Part shown: positions 1 through 6,771 of the stretch, piece after piece
How the letters are laid out: each line of letters opens with the position of its first letter
Numbering within the stretch: the first letter of the stretch is position 1
Assembly (NCBI GenBank): GCA_041476585.1
Contig: JBGOTT010000157.1
Coordinates: 1-8,904 of the forward strand
DNA length: 8,904 nt
From: JADGRQ01 sp041476585
GTDB lineage: Bacteria; Pseudomonadota; Gammaproteobacteria; Burkholderiales; SG8-39
Reading direction: 5' to 3'
Translations under genes and position numbers: made by a program
The notes under the pieces: generated by a model
Databases searched by the model: none
What the model was told of the DNA's origin: nothing
Seen by the model: the letters and a program-made list of their open reading frames with translations, nothing else

Positions 1-2
1 AC

Positions 3-338
3 CAGCATACGGTCAAACCGTGGCTCAGCGGCAAACTCGATTTTTCGCCGCCGGTCACGGATTTGACGACCAAAGGTTTTCCACTCGTCGGTGGCCGTCT
101 CGATTATCTAGACAACCGGCTGGTCGCGGCGCTGGTATTCCGCCACCGTCAGCACTTGATCAATCTTTTCGTCTGGCCGTATTCGAAATCCGATAAGCCG
201 GCCGCCATGCAGACCTTATCGAAGCACGGTTACTATCTGCTGCACTGGGTCGATGCGGGCATGACGTACTGGGCAATTTCAGACGTCGATCCCGCTGATC
301 TCAAGACCTTTGCTGAAACTTACGCGAGCGCAAAATAG
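3..338 (+). CDS. Anti-sigma factor, C-terminal part (5' end outside window)
   Basis: The reading frame is already open at the window edge, so about 111 C-terminal residues are seen, ending at a TAG. The visible part begins with HTVKPWLSGKLDFSPPV, followed by GFPLVGGRLDYLDNR and a LINLFVWP segment. From memory, this pattern is typical of the extracytoplasmic half of proteobacterial transmembrane anti-sigma factors, which hold an ECF sigma factor at the membrane through an N-terminal cytoplasmic domain. That domain, the membrane helix and the partner sigma gene would lie to the left. A TTG at 63 could be mistaken for a start, but the conserved motif extends upstream of it, so the gene is simply cut by the window. 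The family is fairly sure; the regulated stress is unknown. Confidence 0.75.
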   Translation, partial: QHTVKPWLSGKLDFSPPVTDLTTKGFPLVGGRLDYLDNRLVAALVFRHRQHLINLFVWPYSKSDKPAAMQTLSKHGYYLLHWVDAGMTYWAISDVDPADLKTFAETYASAK

Positions 339-351
339 CCACGGCATTCTG

Positions 352-441
352 TCAAACAGGCCCCATACCGAGCATCACCACCAAGCCAAGCGCGCCAGTG
401 TGATCGATACGGGCGCCGGCGACGGCTGCGCGAACGTCCAT
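352..441 (-). CDS. Possible 29-residue coupled ORF (doubtful)
   Basis: The monooxygenase stop and an ATG overlap as TAATG at 443-439. The frame runs 29 codons to a TGA and encodes a peptide with a hydrophobic tail (ALGLVVMLGMGPV). No domain is recognisable. The stop/start overlap is the only positive sign and can occur by chance. It could be a small coupled peptide, the stub of a longer lost gene, or noise. The rest of the 339-440 gap shows nothing else: no U-tract terminator and no clear promoter. Confidence 0.15.
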   Translation of the reverse strand: MDVRAAVAGARIDHTGALGLVVMLGMGPV

Positions 442-1594
442 TACGATTTCTCCATGTTGCTGGCTGCCGATTCTAGCGTTGCAGCCACCCGCGCCATGAA
501 CCGCGGCGCAAGCTCCGCCAGGCGAGCGTCGCTCATGCGCCCGCTGCGCGTCATGTAGTCGTAGGCGAGCCCGAGCGCATCGAAACGCGCCATGCGCTCG
601 GCCATGTTCTCGTACCAGTACGAGCTCGCGTTCGCCGCGGCGACGATCTTCTCCACCACCGGCCGGCGCGCGCGCTCGAACACGGCCAGCGCACGCGGCA
701 CGTCTTCGCCTGCTTCGCCGAACGCTCTGTCGAGCGCGATCGCATCCTCGAATGCGAGCCGCGTGCCTGAACCGATCGAGAAATGCCCGGTGCGCAGCGC
801 ATCGCCGATCAGCACCACGTTCCCTGCCACCCAGTTCCTGTTGGACAGCAGAGGGAAATTGCGCCAGATGGAGTTGTTCGACACCAGCGGATGCCCGTCA
901 AGCTCCGGCGCGAACACGCGCTCGCAGTACGCGCGCGACGCCTGGTCATTCATGCTCTCGATGCCCGCTCTTTCCCAGGTCGGCGCGTCGCACTCGACGA
1001 CGAAAGTGCTCATGTCCGGCGCATAGCGGTAGTGGTGCGCAACGAATACACCGTGCTCGCTTTCTCGGAATGTGAGCGTCAGGCACTCGAAGGGCTGCGT
1101 CGTGCCGTACCACGCGAATCTGTTGGTGAGCCATTCGATCTTCGGCTCGAACTGCGCTTCGAGCGTGCGGCGCGCGAGCGAGTTCACGCCATCCGCCGCG
1201 ACAATCACGTCTGCGCCCGACAATTCTTCGATCGACGCGACCACGCGTCCGAACTCGATCTGCACCCCCGCTCCGCGGCACAATTCAATCAGAAACTGAT
1301 TGAGTTTCAGCCGCGCAATCGAAGAAAACCCGTTGCCGTCGATGTCCACGCGCTTGCCGCGGTGCACGATGCGCTGGACGGGCCACGACTCCATCTTCGG
1401 CAGCAACTGGCGGTAGAGGTCGGGCGCGTCGCGCTCGAGGAAGGCCAGCGCGCCCCGCGAGAACACCACGCCGAAGCCGAATGTGGCTTCAGGCGGGTTC
1501 TGCTCGAACACATCCACGCGCCACGCCGGATTGCGGCGCTTGGCGAGCAGCGAAAAGAGCAGGCCGGCCGGGCCTGCTCCCAGGACTGCGATCC

Positions 1595-1598
<4 letters not shown>
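441..1598 (-). CDS. FAD-dependent monooxygenase, salicylyl-CoA/anthraniloyl-CoA hydroxylase type
   Basis: A flavoprotein hydroxylase of 385 residues, predicted to use FAD, NAD(P)H and O2 in the cytoplasm. The FAD-binding GAGPAG is at residues 7-12, the family DG motif (AADGVNS) near 135-140, and the GD motif (IGDALRTGHFSIGSGT) at 264-279, followed by LAFEDAIAL. The GHFSIGSGT stretch and the C-terminal YWYENM...YDYMTRSGRMSD region recall the N-terminal half of bifunctional salicylyl-CoA 5-hydroxylase and 2-aminobenzoyl-CoA monooxygenase. Here there is no old-yellow-enzyme-like second half, so it is a stand-alone version. I chose the GTG at 1598 because the Rossmann strand VRIAVLGAG begins there and the GTG overlaps the stop of the upstream lactonase gene (GTGA). 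The frame stays open to 1796, but that stretch is antisense-like Arg/Gln-rich sequence. The aromatic or acyl-CoA substrate is inferred and not shown. Confidence 0.85.
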
Positions 1599-2605
<1,007 letters not shown>

Positions 2606-2611
2606 AGTGGT

Positions 2612-2619
2612 CTCCTCCC
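2612..2619 (-). promoter_or_regulatory. Shine-Dalgarno of the lactonase gene
   Basis: GGGAGGAG on the minus strand ends six bases before the ATG at 2605. It is among the best ribosome sites in the window and fixes the start of the Tat-exported protein. Confidence 0.7.
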
Positions 2620-2637
2620 AAGGGTTGTGGCAAACAG

Positions 2638-2643
2638 ATCATA
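2638..2643 (-). promoter_or_regulatory. Candidate -10 box of the lactonase/monooxygenase operon
   Basis: TATGAT on the minus strand lies 33 bases upstream of the lactonase ATG and would give a short leader containing the GGGAGGAG ribosome site. The matching -35 position (TTCCAT at about 2666-2661) is poor. The 70 bp between the divergent genes must hold both promoters and any operator; no clear inverted repeat was found there. Confidence 0.25.
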
Positions 2644-2675
2644 AGTCGGATATCTTGCGGATGGAATTCTCTCGG

Positions 2676-3641
2676 ATGTCTCGTTTCACGACCTTTCTGC
2701 TCGCCGTCGCCCTTGCCGCCCACGGCGCGGCGGCGCTCGGACAGGTGTGTCCGGGCAAGCCGGTGCGGCTGGTCGTCGGCTTTACGCCCGGCGGCGGCGT
2801 GGACATCAACGCGCGGCTGCTGGCGTCGAAGCTCGCCGAATTGATCGGCCAATCGGTGATCGTCGAGAACAAGCCTGGCGCCGGCACCAACATCGCCAAC
2901 GAGTTCGTCGCGCGATCGGCGCCCGATGGCTGCACGCTGCTCATCAACACGGCGGCCGTGGCGATCAACATGGCGCTCTACAGGAACCTCGCCTTCGATA
3001 CCCTGCGCGACTTCGCGCCCGTGTCGGTGTTCTCCGAGAGTCCGAACATCCTGGTGGTGAATTCGTCCGCACCGATCAGGAGTGTGACCGAGCTGCTCGC
3101 TCTCGCGCGTGCCAGGCCCGGCGCGCTGAACTATTCTTCCGCCGGCTCGGGCACGACGCAGCACCTCTCGGCAGAACTGTTGAAGTTGCGCACCGGCACG
3201 AACATCGTGCACGTGCCGTACAAGGGCACTGCGCCGTCACTCACCGCGCTGATCGCCGGCGAAGTCGACTTCACCTTCGCCAACATCCCGGCGATCCTGC
3301 AGCACGTGAAAGGCGGGCGCCTGCGGCCGCTCGCAACCACCGGGTCGAAGCGCTCGGAGCTGATGCAAGAGCTGCCGACGATGAAGGAAGCCGGGGTGAA
3401 TGGCGTCGAACTCACCGTCTGGTACGGAGTGCTCGCACCTGCCGCGACGCCGCGCGAAATCGTCAACACGCTGGCCGGCGCGATTGCAAGGGCCGCGCGC
3501 TCTCAGGACATCAAAACGCGCCTCGTCGATCAGGGCGCGGAACCCGTCGGCAATACGCCGGAGGAATTTGGAAAACTCCTGCGCGAGGAGGTCGCGCGCT
3601 GGGCCGAGGTGGTCGGCGCCGCGGGAATCAGGGCCGATTAA
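2676..3641 (+). CDS. Bug/TctC-type tripartite tricarboxylate transporter substrate-binding protein (1)
   Basis: A periplasmic solute-binding protein of 321 residues, the usual family length. It starts with a signal peptide (Arg3, hydrophobic core, likely ALG/Q cleavage near residue 22). Family signatures follow in order: KPVRLVVGFTPGGGVD, VIVENKPGAGTNIA, APDG-TLL, LNYSSAGSGTTQHLSAELL, VHVPYKGTAPSLTALIAGEVDF and a C-terminal WAEVVGAAGIRAD. Bug proteins bind carboxylates or related small molecules for TctAB permeases or two-component sensors; no permease genes are adjacent. The mature part has just two cysteines (Cys25 and Cys86), which could form a disulfide. The ATG at 2676 gives the cleanest signal peptide. 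An ATG at 2661 is also possible, since neither has a good ribosome site. Being divergent from the lactonase/monooxygenase operon suggests a related substrate, but this is inference. Confidence 0.88.
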   Translation: MSRFTTFLLAVALAAHGAAALGQVCPGKPVRLVVGFTPGGGVDINARLLASKLAELIGQSVIVENKPGAGTNIANEFVARSAPDGCTLLINTAAVAINMALYRNLAFDTLRDFAPVSVFSESPNILVVNSSAPIRSVTELLALARARPGALNYSSAGSGTTQHLSAELLKLRTGTNIVHVPYKGTAPSLTALIAGEVDFTFANIPAILQHVKGGRLRPLATTGSKRSELMQELPTMKEAGVNGVELTVWYGVLAPAATPREIVNTLAGAIARAARSQDIKTRLVDQGAEPVGNTPEEFGKLLREEVARWAEVVGAAGIRAD

Positions 3642-3659
3642 GCAATAGGAGAATCGATC
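3640..3659 (+). repeat. Direct repeat, left copy
   Basis: AAGCAATAGGAG-A-ATCG-A-TC begins in the stop codon of the first Bug gene. It matches 5649-5668 at 18 of 20 positions in the same orientation. The copies enclose the parD/parE remnant and the adenylate cyclase gene. Confidence 0.5.
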
Positions 3660-3697
3660 CGGCTCATCCTTGCGCTGGTCCGGCCCGGTTGTCGCGG

Positions 3698-3725
3698 TTG
3701 TGCTATCCTGCTTCAATAGTATGAT
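3698..3725 (+). promoter_or_regulatory. Candidate parD promoter with inverted repeat
   Basis: TTGTGC (3698-3703), a 16-base spacer and TATGAT (3720-3725) form a plausible sigma-70 promoter with start near 3732. Within it, TGCTAT (3701-3706) and ATAGTA (3716-3721) form an imperfect inverted repeat (5 of 6), a possible operator, since ParD-type antitoxins usually repress their own operon. An alternative extended -10 (TGCTATCCT) starts at 3701. The rest of the 3642-3752 gap holds only the direct repeat. Confidence 0.35.
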
Positions 3726-3742
3726 TTTCCATGCAGTCCCTT

Positions 3743-3747
3743 GGAGG
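3743..3747 (+). promoter_or_regulatory. Shine-Dalgarno deciding the parD start
   Basis: GGAGG lies five bases before the ATG at 3753. It favours that start over the in-frame TTG at 3741, which overlaps the ribosome site itself. Confidence 0.6.
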
Positions 3748-3752
3748 CCAGG

Positions 3753-4010
3753 ATGGGAACCACTCGCAAGACCATTACCGTCACCGACCAGCAGGACGAG
3801 TGGATCAAGGCGCAGATCGAGGCTGGAGGTTTCACCAATGACAGCGAATACGTCCGCGACTTGATTCGCCGCGACCAGGCGCGCAACGCGGAAATAGAGG
3901 CAGTTCGCGCCGAACTGATCAAGGGTGAGGCGAGCGGGAAGCCGCGGCCCTTCGACGCGGCCCGCTTCAAGCAAGTCATGACCGCCAAGCATGCCCGAAA
4001 GGCGCGCTGA
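3753..4010 (+). CDS. parD: ParD-family type II antitoxin
   Basis: An 85-residue antitoxin. The N-terminus (KTITVTDQQDEWIKAQIEAG, then SEYVRDLIRRD) fits a ribbon-helix-helix DNA-binding domain: a short beta strand followed by two helices over residues 5-40. The charged C-terminal half (EIEAVRAELIKGEASGKPRPFD) is typical of the part that wraps around ParE. It would act as a homodimer that binds its operator and neutralises the toxin. It overlaps the toxin start by 20 bases, the usual parDE arrangement. The toxin, however, is truncated, so the antitoxin is now effectively an orphan. It may persist as a repressor, protect against a related ParE elsewhere in the genome, or be decaying. Promoter, ribosome site and reading frame all look intact. 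Confidence 0.88.
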   Translation: MGTTRKTITVTDQQDEWIKAQIEAGGFTNDSEYVRDLIRRDQARNAEIEAVRAELIKGEASGKPRPFDAARFKQVMTAKHARKAR

Positions 4011-4254
4011 ATATCGATTAGCCCCGGCGGCGGCGCGCGATCTTGAAGGCATCTGGCTGTACACGCTCGAAGAATGGGGAATCGAGCAGGCTCATCGATA
4101 CACCGATGAGCTCGCCGCCGCCTTCGGGGTCAACGAACGCGAAGGCTTCGGCAAGGATCTGCCGGGGGGCGCGCTTAGCCTCTGTTGCCAGTCGACCCAA
4201 CAACACTCGTCACGCGCAGTGCATGCACAGCGATCTCGCGCTCGATGCCTTTGA
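3991..4254 (+). pseudogene. parE: ParE-family toxin, broken after residue 45
   Basis: The ATG overlaps the parD 3' end. The first 45 residues (EYRLAPAAARDLEGIWLYT, then WGIEQAHRYTDELAAAF) match the N-terminal helical part of ParE/RelE-fold toxins. From residue 46 (GVNEREGFGKDLPGG, then Cys/Ser/Gln-rich sequence) family resemblance is lost. The C-terminal half, normally containing the GR...R.GYRR strand region and a final strand like VxRILHxRMD, is absent in all three frames, so this is replacement or deletion and not a simple frameshift. The open frame continues to a TGA at 4254 and runs antisense over the last 80 bases of the cyclase gene. Homology ends at the start of a hairpin (4120-4146). 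Toxicity is not expected; the N-terminal helices might still touch ParD. Confidence 0.8.
4120..4146. repeat. Inverted repeat at the parE break
   Basis: GCCTTCG (4120-4126) and CGAAGGC (4140-4146) form a perfect 7-bp stem with a 13-base loop. The right arm overlaps a further near-palindrome (CGAAGGCTTCG, 4140-4150). It lies where ParE homology ends, 29 bases past the 3' end of the cyclase gene. No U-tract follows on either strand, so it is not a standard terminator. Confidence 0.4.
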
Positions 4255-5638
4255 CGTGGACGGTCTGCGCGTCGCACCTCATCGCCGCTAACAAATCCTC
4301 AGCACCCGGCAGGTGGTACATCTCGTCCGTCAGATAAATCTCGTTCGCTTCGGCCAGGCCCTGCACCCGCGCCGCCAGATTGACCACCTGCCCGAAATAA
4401 TCCAGCCGCTCGTTCAACGTCACGGCGAGGCATTGCCCGACATGTGCGCCGATTTTCAGTGTGATCAATTCCTCGCCAGCCGCATCGTTGAAGCGCCTGA
4501 TCTGCGCCAGCATGTCCAGCGCGGCACGAATCGCATTCAGCGGTTCGTGGAAGCTCGCCATGACGGCGTCACCGATCGTTTTGACCAGCGCGCCCTGATT
4601 CGCCGCAATGACATCGCGCAGGACCCCGAAATGCTGGCGCACCAGATTGAACGCTTTCATGTCCCCGATACGGTCATAGAGCGCGGTCGAGCCCTTGATG
4701 TCGGTGAACAGCAGCGCCACACGCTTGACCGCCAGGCCGCCGGCGCTCATCACCGTTTCCGACGGGAAGAGATCCAGGAATGTCTGCATCGACAAAAGGC
4801 GCGAACCCGACAGGAAGCCTCCCAGCTTGAAGCCCGGTGCTGTCCCACTGTAGGCCCTGCGTTCGGCCGCAGTGATGCTGATCGCGGCCGCGATGATGCG
4901 AGCCGGGCTGGCGTTCGTCAGATTGTATGTCAACGATCCCGCCGCCACTGTCTGCATCTTCTCGGCCGGCCGGTCATCACGATGTGTGATATCGATCCGC
5001 TCAACGCGATTGTCCGATGAGGGGGATACAATCAACTCCGGACCATACTTTAGACCGAAAAATCCGGGCTCAAGGTTGACCTTGAACGTCCTGGTTTCGC
5101 CGGGTTCGACATAGGCGACGAACACATTGTGGCGCCAATAAAAATCGCGCGCTTTCGTGCCGTCCCTCGCCACCGCACCTGCAGATATGTTGTAGTCGAT
5201 AAAAAATTCCTTCGCGCTCAACGTCTCGGGACCATGGAACCGCGACGCGCGCACGGCTTTCGAGACGGTAAATCCGATCTCTACGAAATCACTCAAATCC
5301 GCATCGCGGTTGACCAGGCAGGCTTTGCAGAAGGCGTGCTCACCCGCCGCATTCAGCGTGTGAAAGCTTTCGATGATCATCCCGCAACCGCGGCACACAT
5401 AGTGCCACTCCATGGTAAGCAGGCCCACCTTGCGCGCATGCAGGAACAGGTCGATGACCAGGGCCTCATTGCGTCCACGATCGGCCGCATACTGGATCGG
5501 GTTGATGCGCACGATCTGATCATCGGGCGCCGTCCGCACAAAGCTTTCCAACTCCCTAACCAGATCGTCATGGTGCGCAAAGCTGGCGCACAGACTGTCG
5601 AGCCTCTCCTGAAAACACGTTTCGTTGATGGCCGGCAC
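4175..5638 (-). CDS. Adenylate cyclase, class III, with N-terminal DUF5939 domain
   Basis: 487 residues, with no signal peptide or membrane helix seen, so probably a soluble enzyme making cAMP from ATP. Residues about 25-290 resemble DUF5939 (LESFVRTAPDDQIVRINP, then VIDLFLHARKVGLL). They include a zinc-ribbon-like pair, Cys82/Cys85 and Cys104/Cys107. The catalytic domain is at 305-475. Metal-binding aspartates are Asp313 (FTDIKGST) and Asp357 (TIGDAVM). Adenine-selecting residues are Lys353 and Asp413 (LDYFG). Transition-state residues are Asn420 and Arg424 (VVNLAAR). The full set supports adenylate over guanylate cyclase. The GTG at 5638 is a tentative start without a good ribosome site. 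A TTG at 5650 overlaps the stop of the LVIVD stub (TTGA) and could allow coupling. The frame stays open to 6010, but that part is antisense-like and lies over the LVIVD frame. The signal sensed by the N-terminal domain is unknown. Confidence 0.88.
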   Translation of the reverse strand: MPAINETCFQERLDSLCASFAHHDDLVRELESFVRTAPDDQIVRINPIQYAADRGRNEALVIDLFLHARKVGLLTMEWHYVCRGCGMIIESFHTLNAAGEHAFCKACLVNRDADLSDFVEIGFTVSKAVRASRFHGPETLSAKEFFIDYNISAGAVARDGTKARDFYWRHNVFVAYVEPGETRTFKVNLEPGFFGLKYGPELIVSPSSDNRVERIDITHRDDRPAEKMQTVAAGSLTYNLTNASPARIIAAAISITAAERRAYSGTAPGFKLGGFLSGSRLLSMQTFLDLFPSETVMSAGGLAVKRVALLFTDIKGSTALYDRIGDMKAFNLVRQHFGVLRDVIAANQGALVKTIGDAVMASFHEPLNAIRAALDMLAQIRRFNDAAGEELITLKIGAHVGQCLAVTLNERLDYFGQVVNLAARVQGLAEANEIYLTDEMYHLPGAEDLLAAMRCDAQTVHVKGIEREIAVHALRVTSVVGSTGNRG

Positions 5639-5646
5639 GGGGTTGC

Positions 5647-6039
5647 TCAAGCAATAGGAGTATCGGTCTTTGCGCGGTCGCCCTTGGGCAGGTCGCTGCC
5701 GTTGCACACCCGAACCATCTGCGCGCCGCCGGATTCGCCCTGGCCATTTTCGCCCGGAATGTGAGACAGCGCGCGGGGCGCGGATGGCTCGGTCACGTCG
5801 ACGATCGAGGTGCCGTTGTTCTCCATCGCGCCGCTCAGCGGGTTGATCGCACTTCCGCCGTGATGGCCTACATAAGCGATTGACCGCCCCTTCTGCAGGT
5901 GGATCACCGGCTGGTAGGCGCTGCGCGCCTGCAGCTCGCTGTGTCCGACCAGGCGCATGTTCATCTGCTCCGCATCCTGCGCGGCGGCAGGCAGGGCGGC
6001 CAAGCCGCAACCAACGAAGACCGCGATAAACTCCCTCAA
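5647..6039 (-). pseudogene. LVIVD-repeat beta-propeller protein, N-terminal fragment
   Basis: About 130 residues: a signal peptide (REFIAVFVGCGLAALPAAAQ), then RSAYQPVIH, IAYVGHHGGSAINPL, NNGTSIVDVTEPSAPRALSHIPG and GESGGAQMVRVCNGSDLPKGDRAK. These match, from memory, the start of secreted LVIVD-repeat proteins of several hundred residues found in betaproteobacteria. Resemblance ends after KGDRAK; five more residues (TDTPIA without the Thr shared by the junction) and a TGA follow. The rest of the propeller is missing, and I found no trace of it within the window. The break coincides with the right direct repeat (5649-5668). The TTG at 6039 gives the best signal peptide; an ATG at 6072 is also in frame. 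The stub could still be transcribed into the cyclase gene. Confidence 0.75.
5649..5668 (+). repeat. Direct repeat, right copy
   Basis: AAGCAATAGGAG-T-ATCG-G-TC matches 3640-3659 at 18 of 20 positions in the same orientation. On the minus strand it forms the last codons of the LVIVD fragment, just upstream of the cyclase start. Confidence 0.5.
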
Positions 6040-6070
6040 GGTACTTCGATCAACCAACCGGCAATCCACC

Positions 6071-6769
6071 ATGACCGAGATCTCCAAGACGAATCCGTTC
6101 ATCCGCCGCAACATCGAGCGCGTGCCTGCCGAGCTCGTCGCGGCGGCCCGGCGTTTCCAGGCCTCCATCCTTGCCGATGTCGGGGGCCGAAGAGGGACGC
6201 TCGGCGGCCGCATCCAGCCGCTCTCCAAGTCGATGAAAGTAGCAGGCCCCGCGTTTACCGTCGAGGTCCGTCCTGGAGACAACCTGATGATCCACGCCGC
6301 GCTCGAACTGGCGAAACCGGGCGACGTCATCGTCGTCGACGGCAAGGGCGACCTGAGCTGCGCGCTGACGGGCGCCCTGATGGCTACGCACGCGAAAGCG
6401 GCCGGCATCGCTGGATTCGTCATCGATGGCGCGGTGCGCGACACCGACGAGCTTGTTCGCGGCGATTTCCCGGTGTTCGCAGCCGGCGCGAACCCGAACG
6501 GACCGACCAAGGGCGTCGCCGGGCGGATCAACTGGCCCGTCTCGCTCGCCGGCACCGCGGTCAATCCCGGCGACCTGATCGTCGGCGATGCCGACGGCGT
6601 GGTCGTCGTGCCGCGCGAAGCCGCTGCCGAGATCGTGGGGGCGGCCCAAGCGAAGGTCGACGCAGAGGCGCAACGCGTCGCGGCGATTCGGCAGGGCAAG
6701 CTGTCTCAGGCCTGGGTTGCCGAAAGCCTTCGATCGGTCGGCGTACTGGGTGAAAAGGAAAAGCTCTGA
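6071..6769 (+). CDS. RraA-family protein (4-hydroxy-4-methyl-2-oxoglutarate aldolase-like)
   Basis: 232 residues of the RraA/HMG-aldolase family, whose enzymatic members are divalent-metal-dependent class II aldolases or decarboxylases of hydroxylated oxo-dicarboxylates, for example in protocatechuate or gallate meta-cleavage. Motifs in order: an ASILADVGGRRG segment near 31-42, MKVAGPAFTVEVRPGDNL (55-72), GDVIVVDGKGD (84-94), GFVIDGAVRD (115-124) with the conserved substrate-binding Arg123 and metal-ligating Asp124, and NPGDLIVGDADGVVVVP (165-181). Length fits the catabolic branch rather than the roughly 160-residue RNase E regulator RraA. The ATG at 6071 begins where the family alignment begins, but it lacks a visible ribosome site. 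It is divergent from the LVIVD stub with only about 31 bp between, and ends 2 bp from the convergent Bug gene. The precise substrate is unknown. Confidence 0.85.
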   Translation: MTEISKTNPFIRRNIERVPAELVAAARRFQASILADVGGRRGTLGGRIQPLSKSMKVAGPAFTVEVRPGDNLMIHAALELAKPGDVIVVDGKGDLSCALTGALMATHAKAAGIAGFVIDGAVRDTDELVRGDFPVFAAGANPNGPTKGVAGRINWPVSLAGTAVNPGDLIVGDADGVVVVPREAAAEIVGAAQAKVDAEAQRVAAIRQGKLSQAWVAESLRSVGVLGEKEKL

Positions 6770-6771
6770 TT

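Noticed and set aside
411..430. GC-rich hairpin (GCCG-GCGA-CGGC) as a terminator for the monooxygenase operon
   Set aside because: The stem is only four base pairs with a bulge beyond it, and no U-tract follows on either strand.
3640..5668. Complete insertion sequence or integron
   Set aside because: There is no transposase, integrase or terminal inverted repeat in the block; only short direct repeats support mobility.
5651..6010. N-terminal extension of the cyclase by about 120 residues
   Set aside because: This stretch is low-complexity Arg/Ala/Gly sequence in a different frame of the recognisable LVIVD protein fragment.
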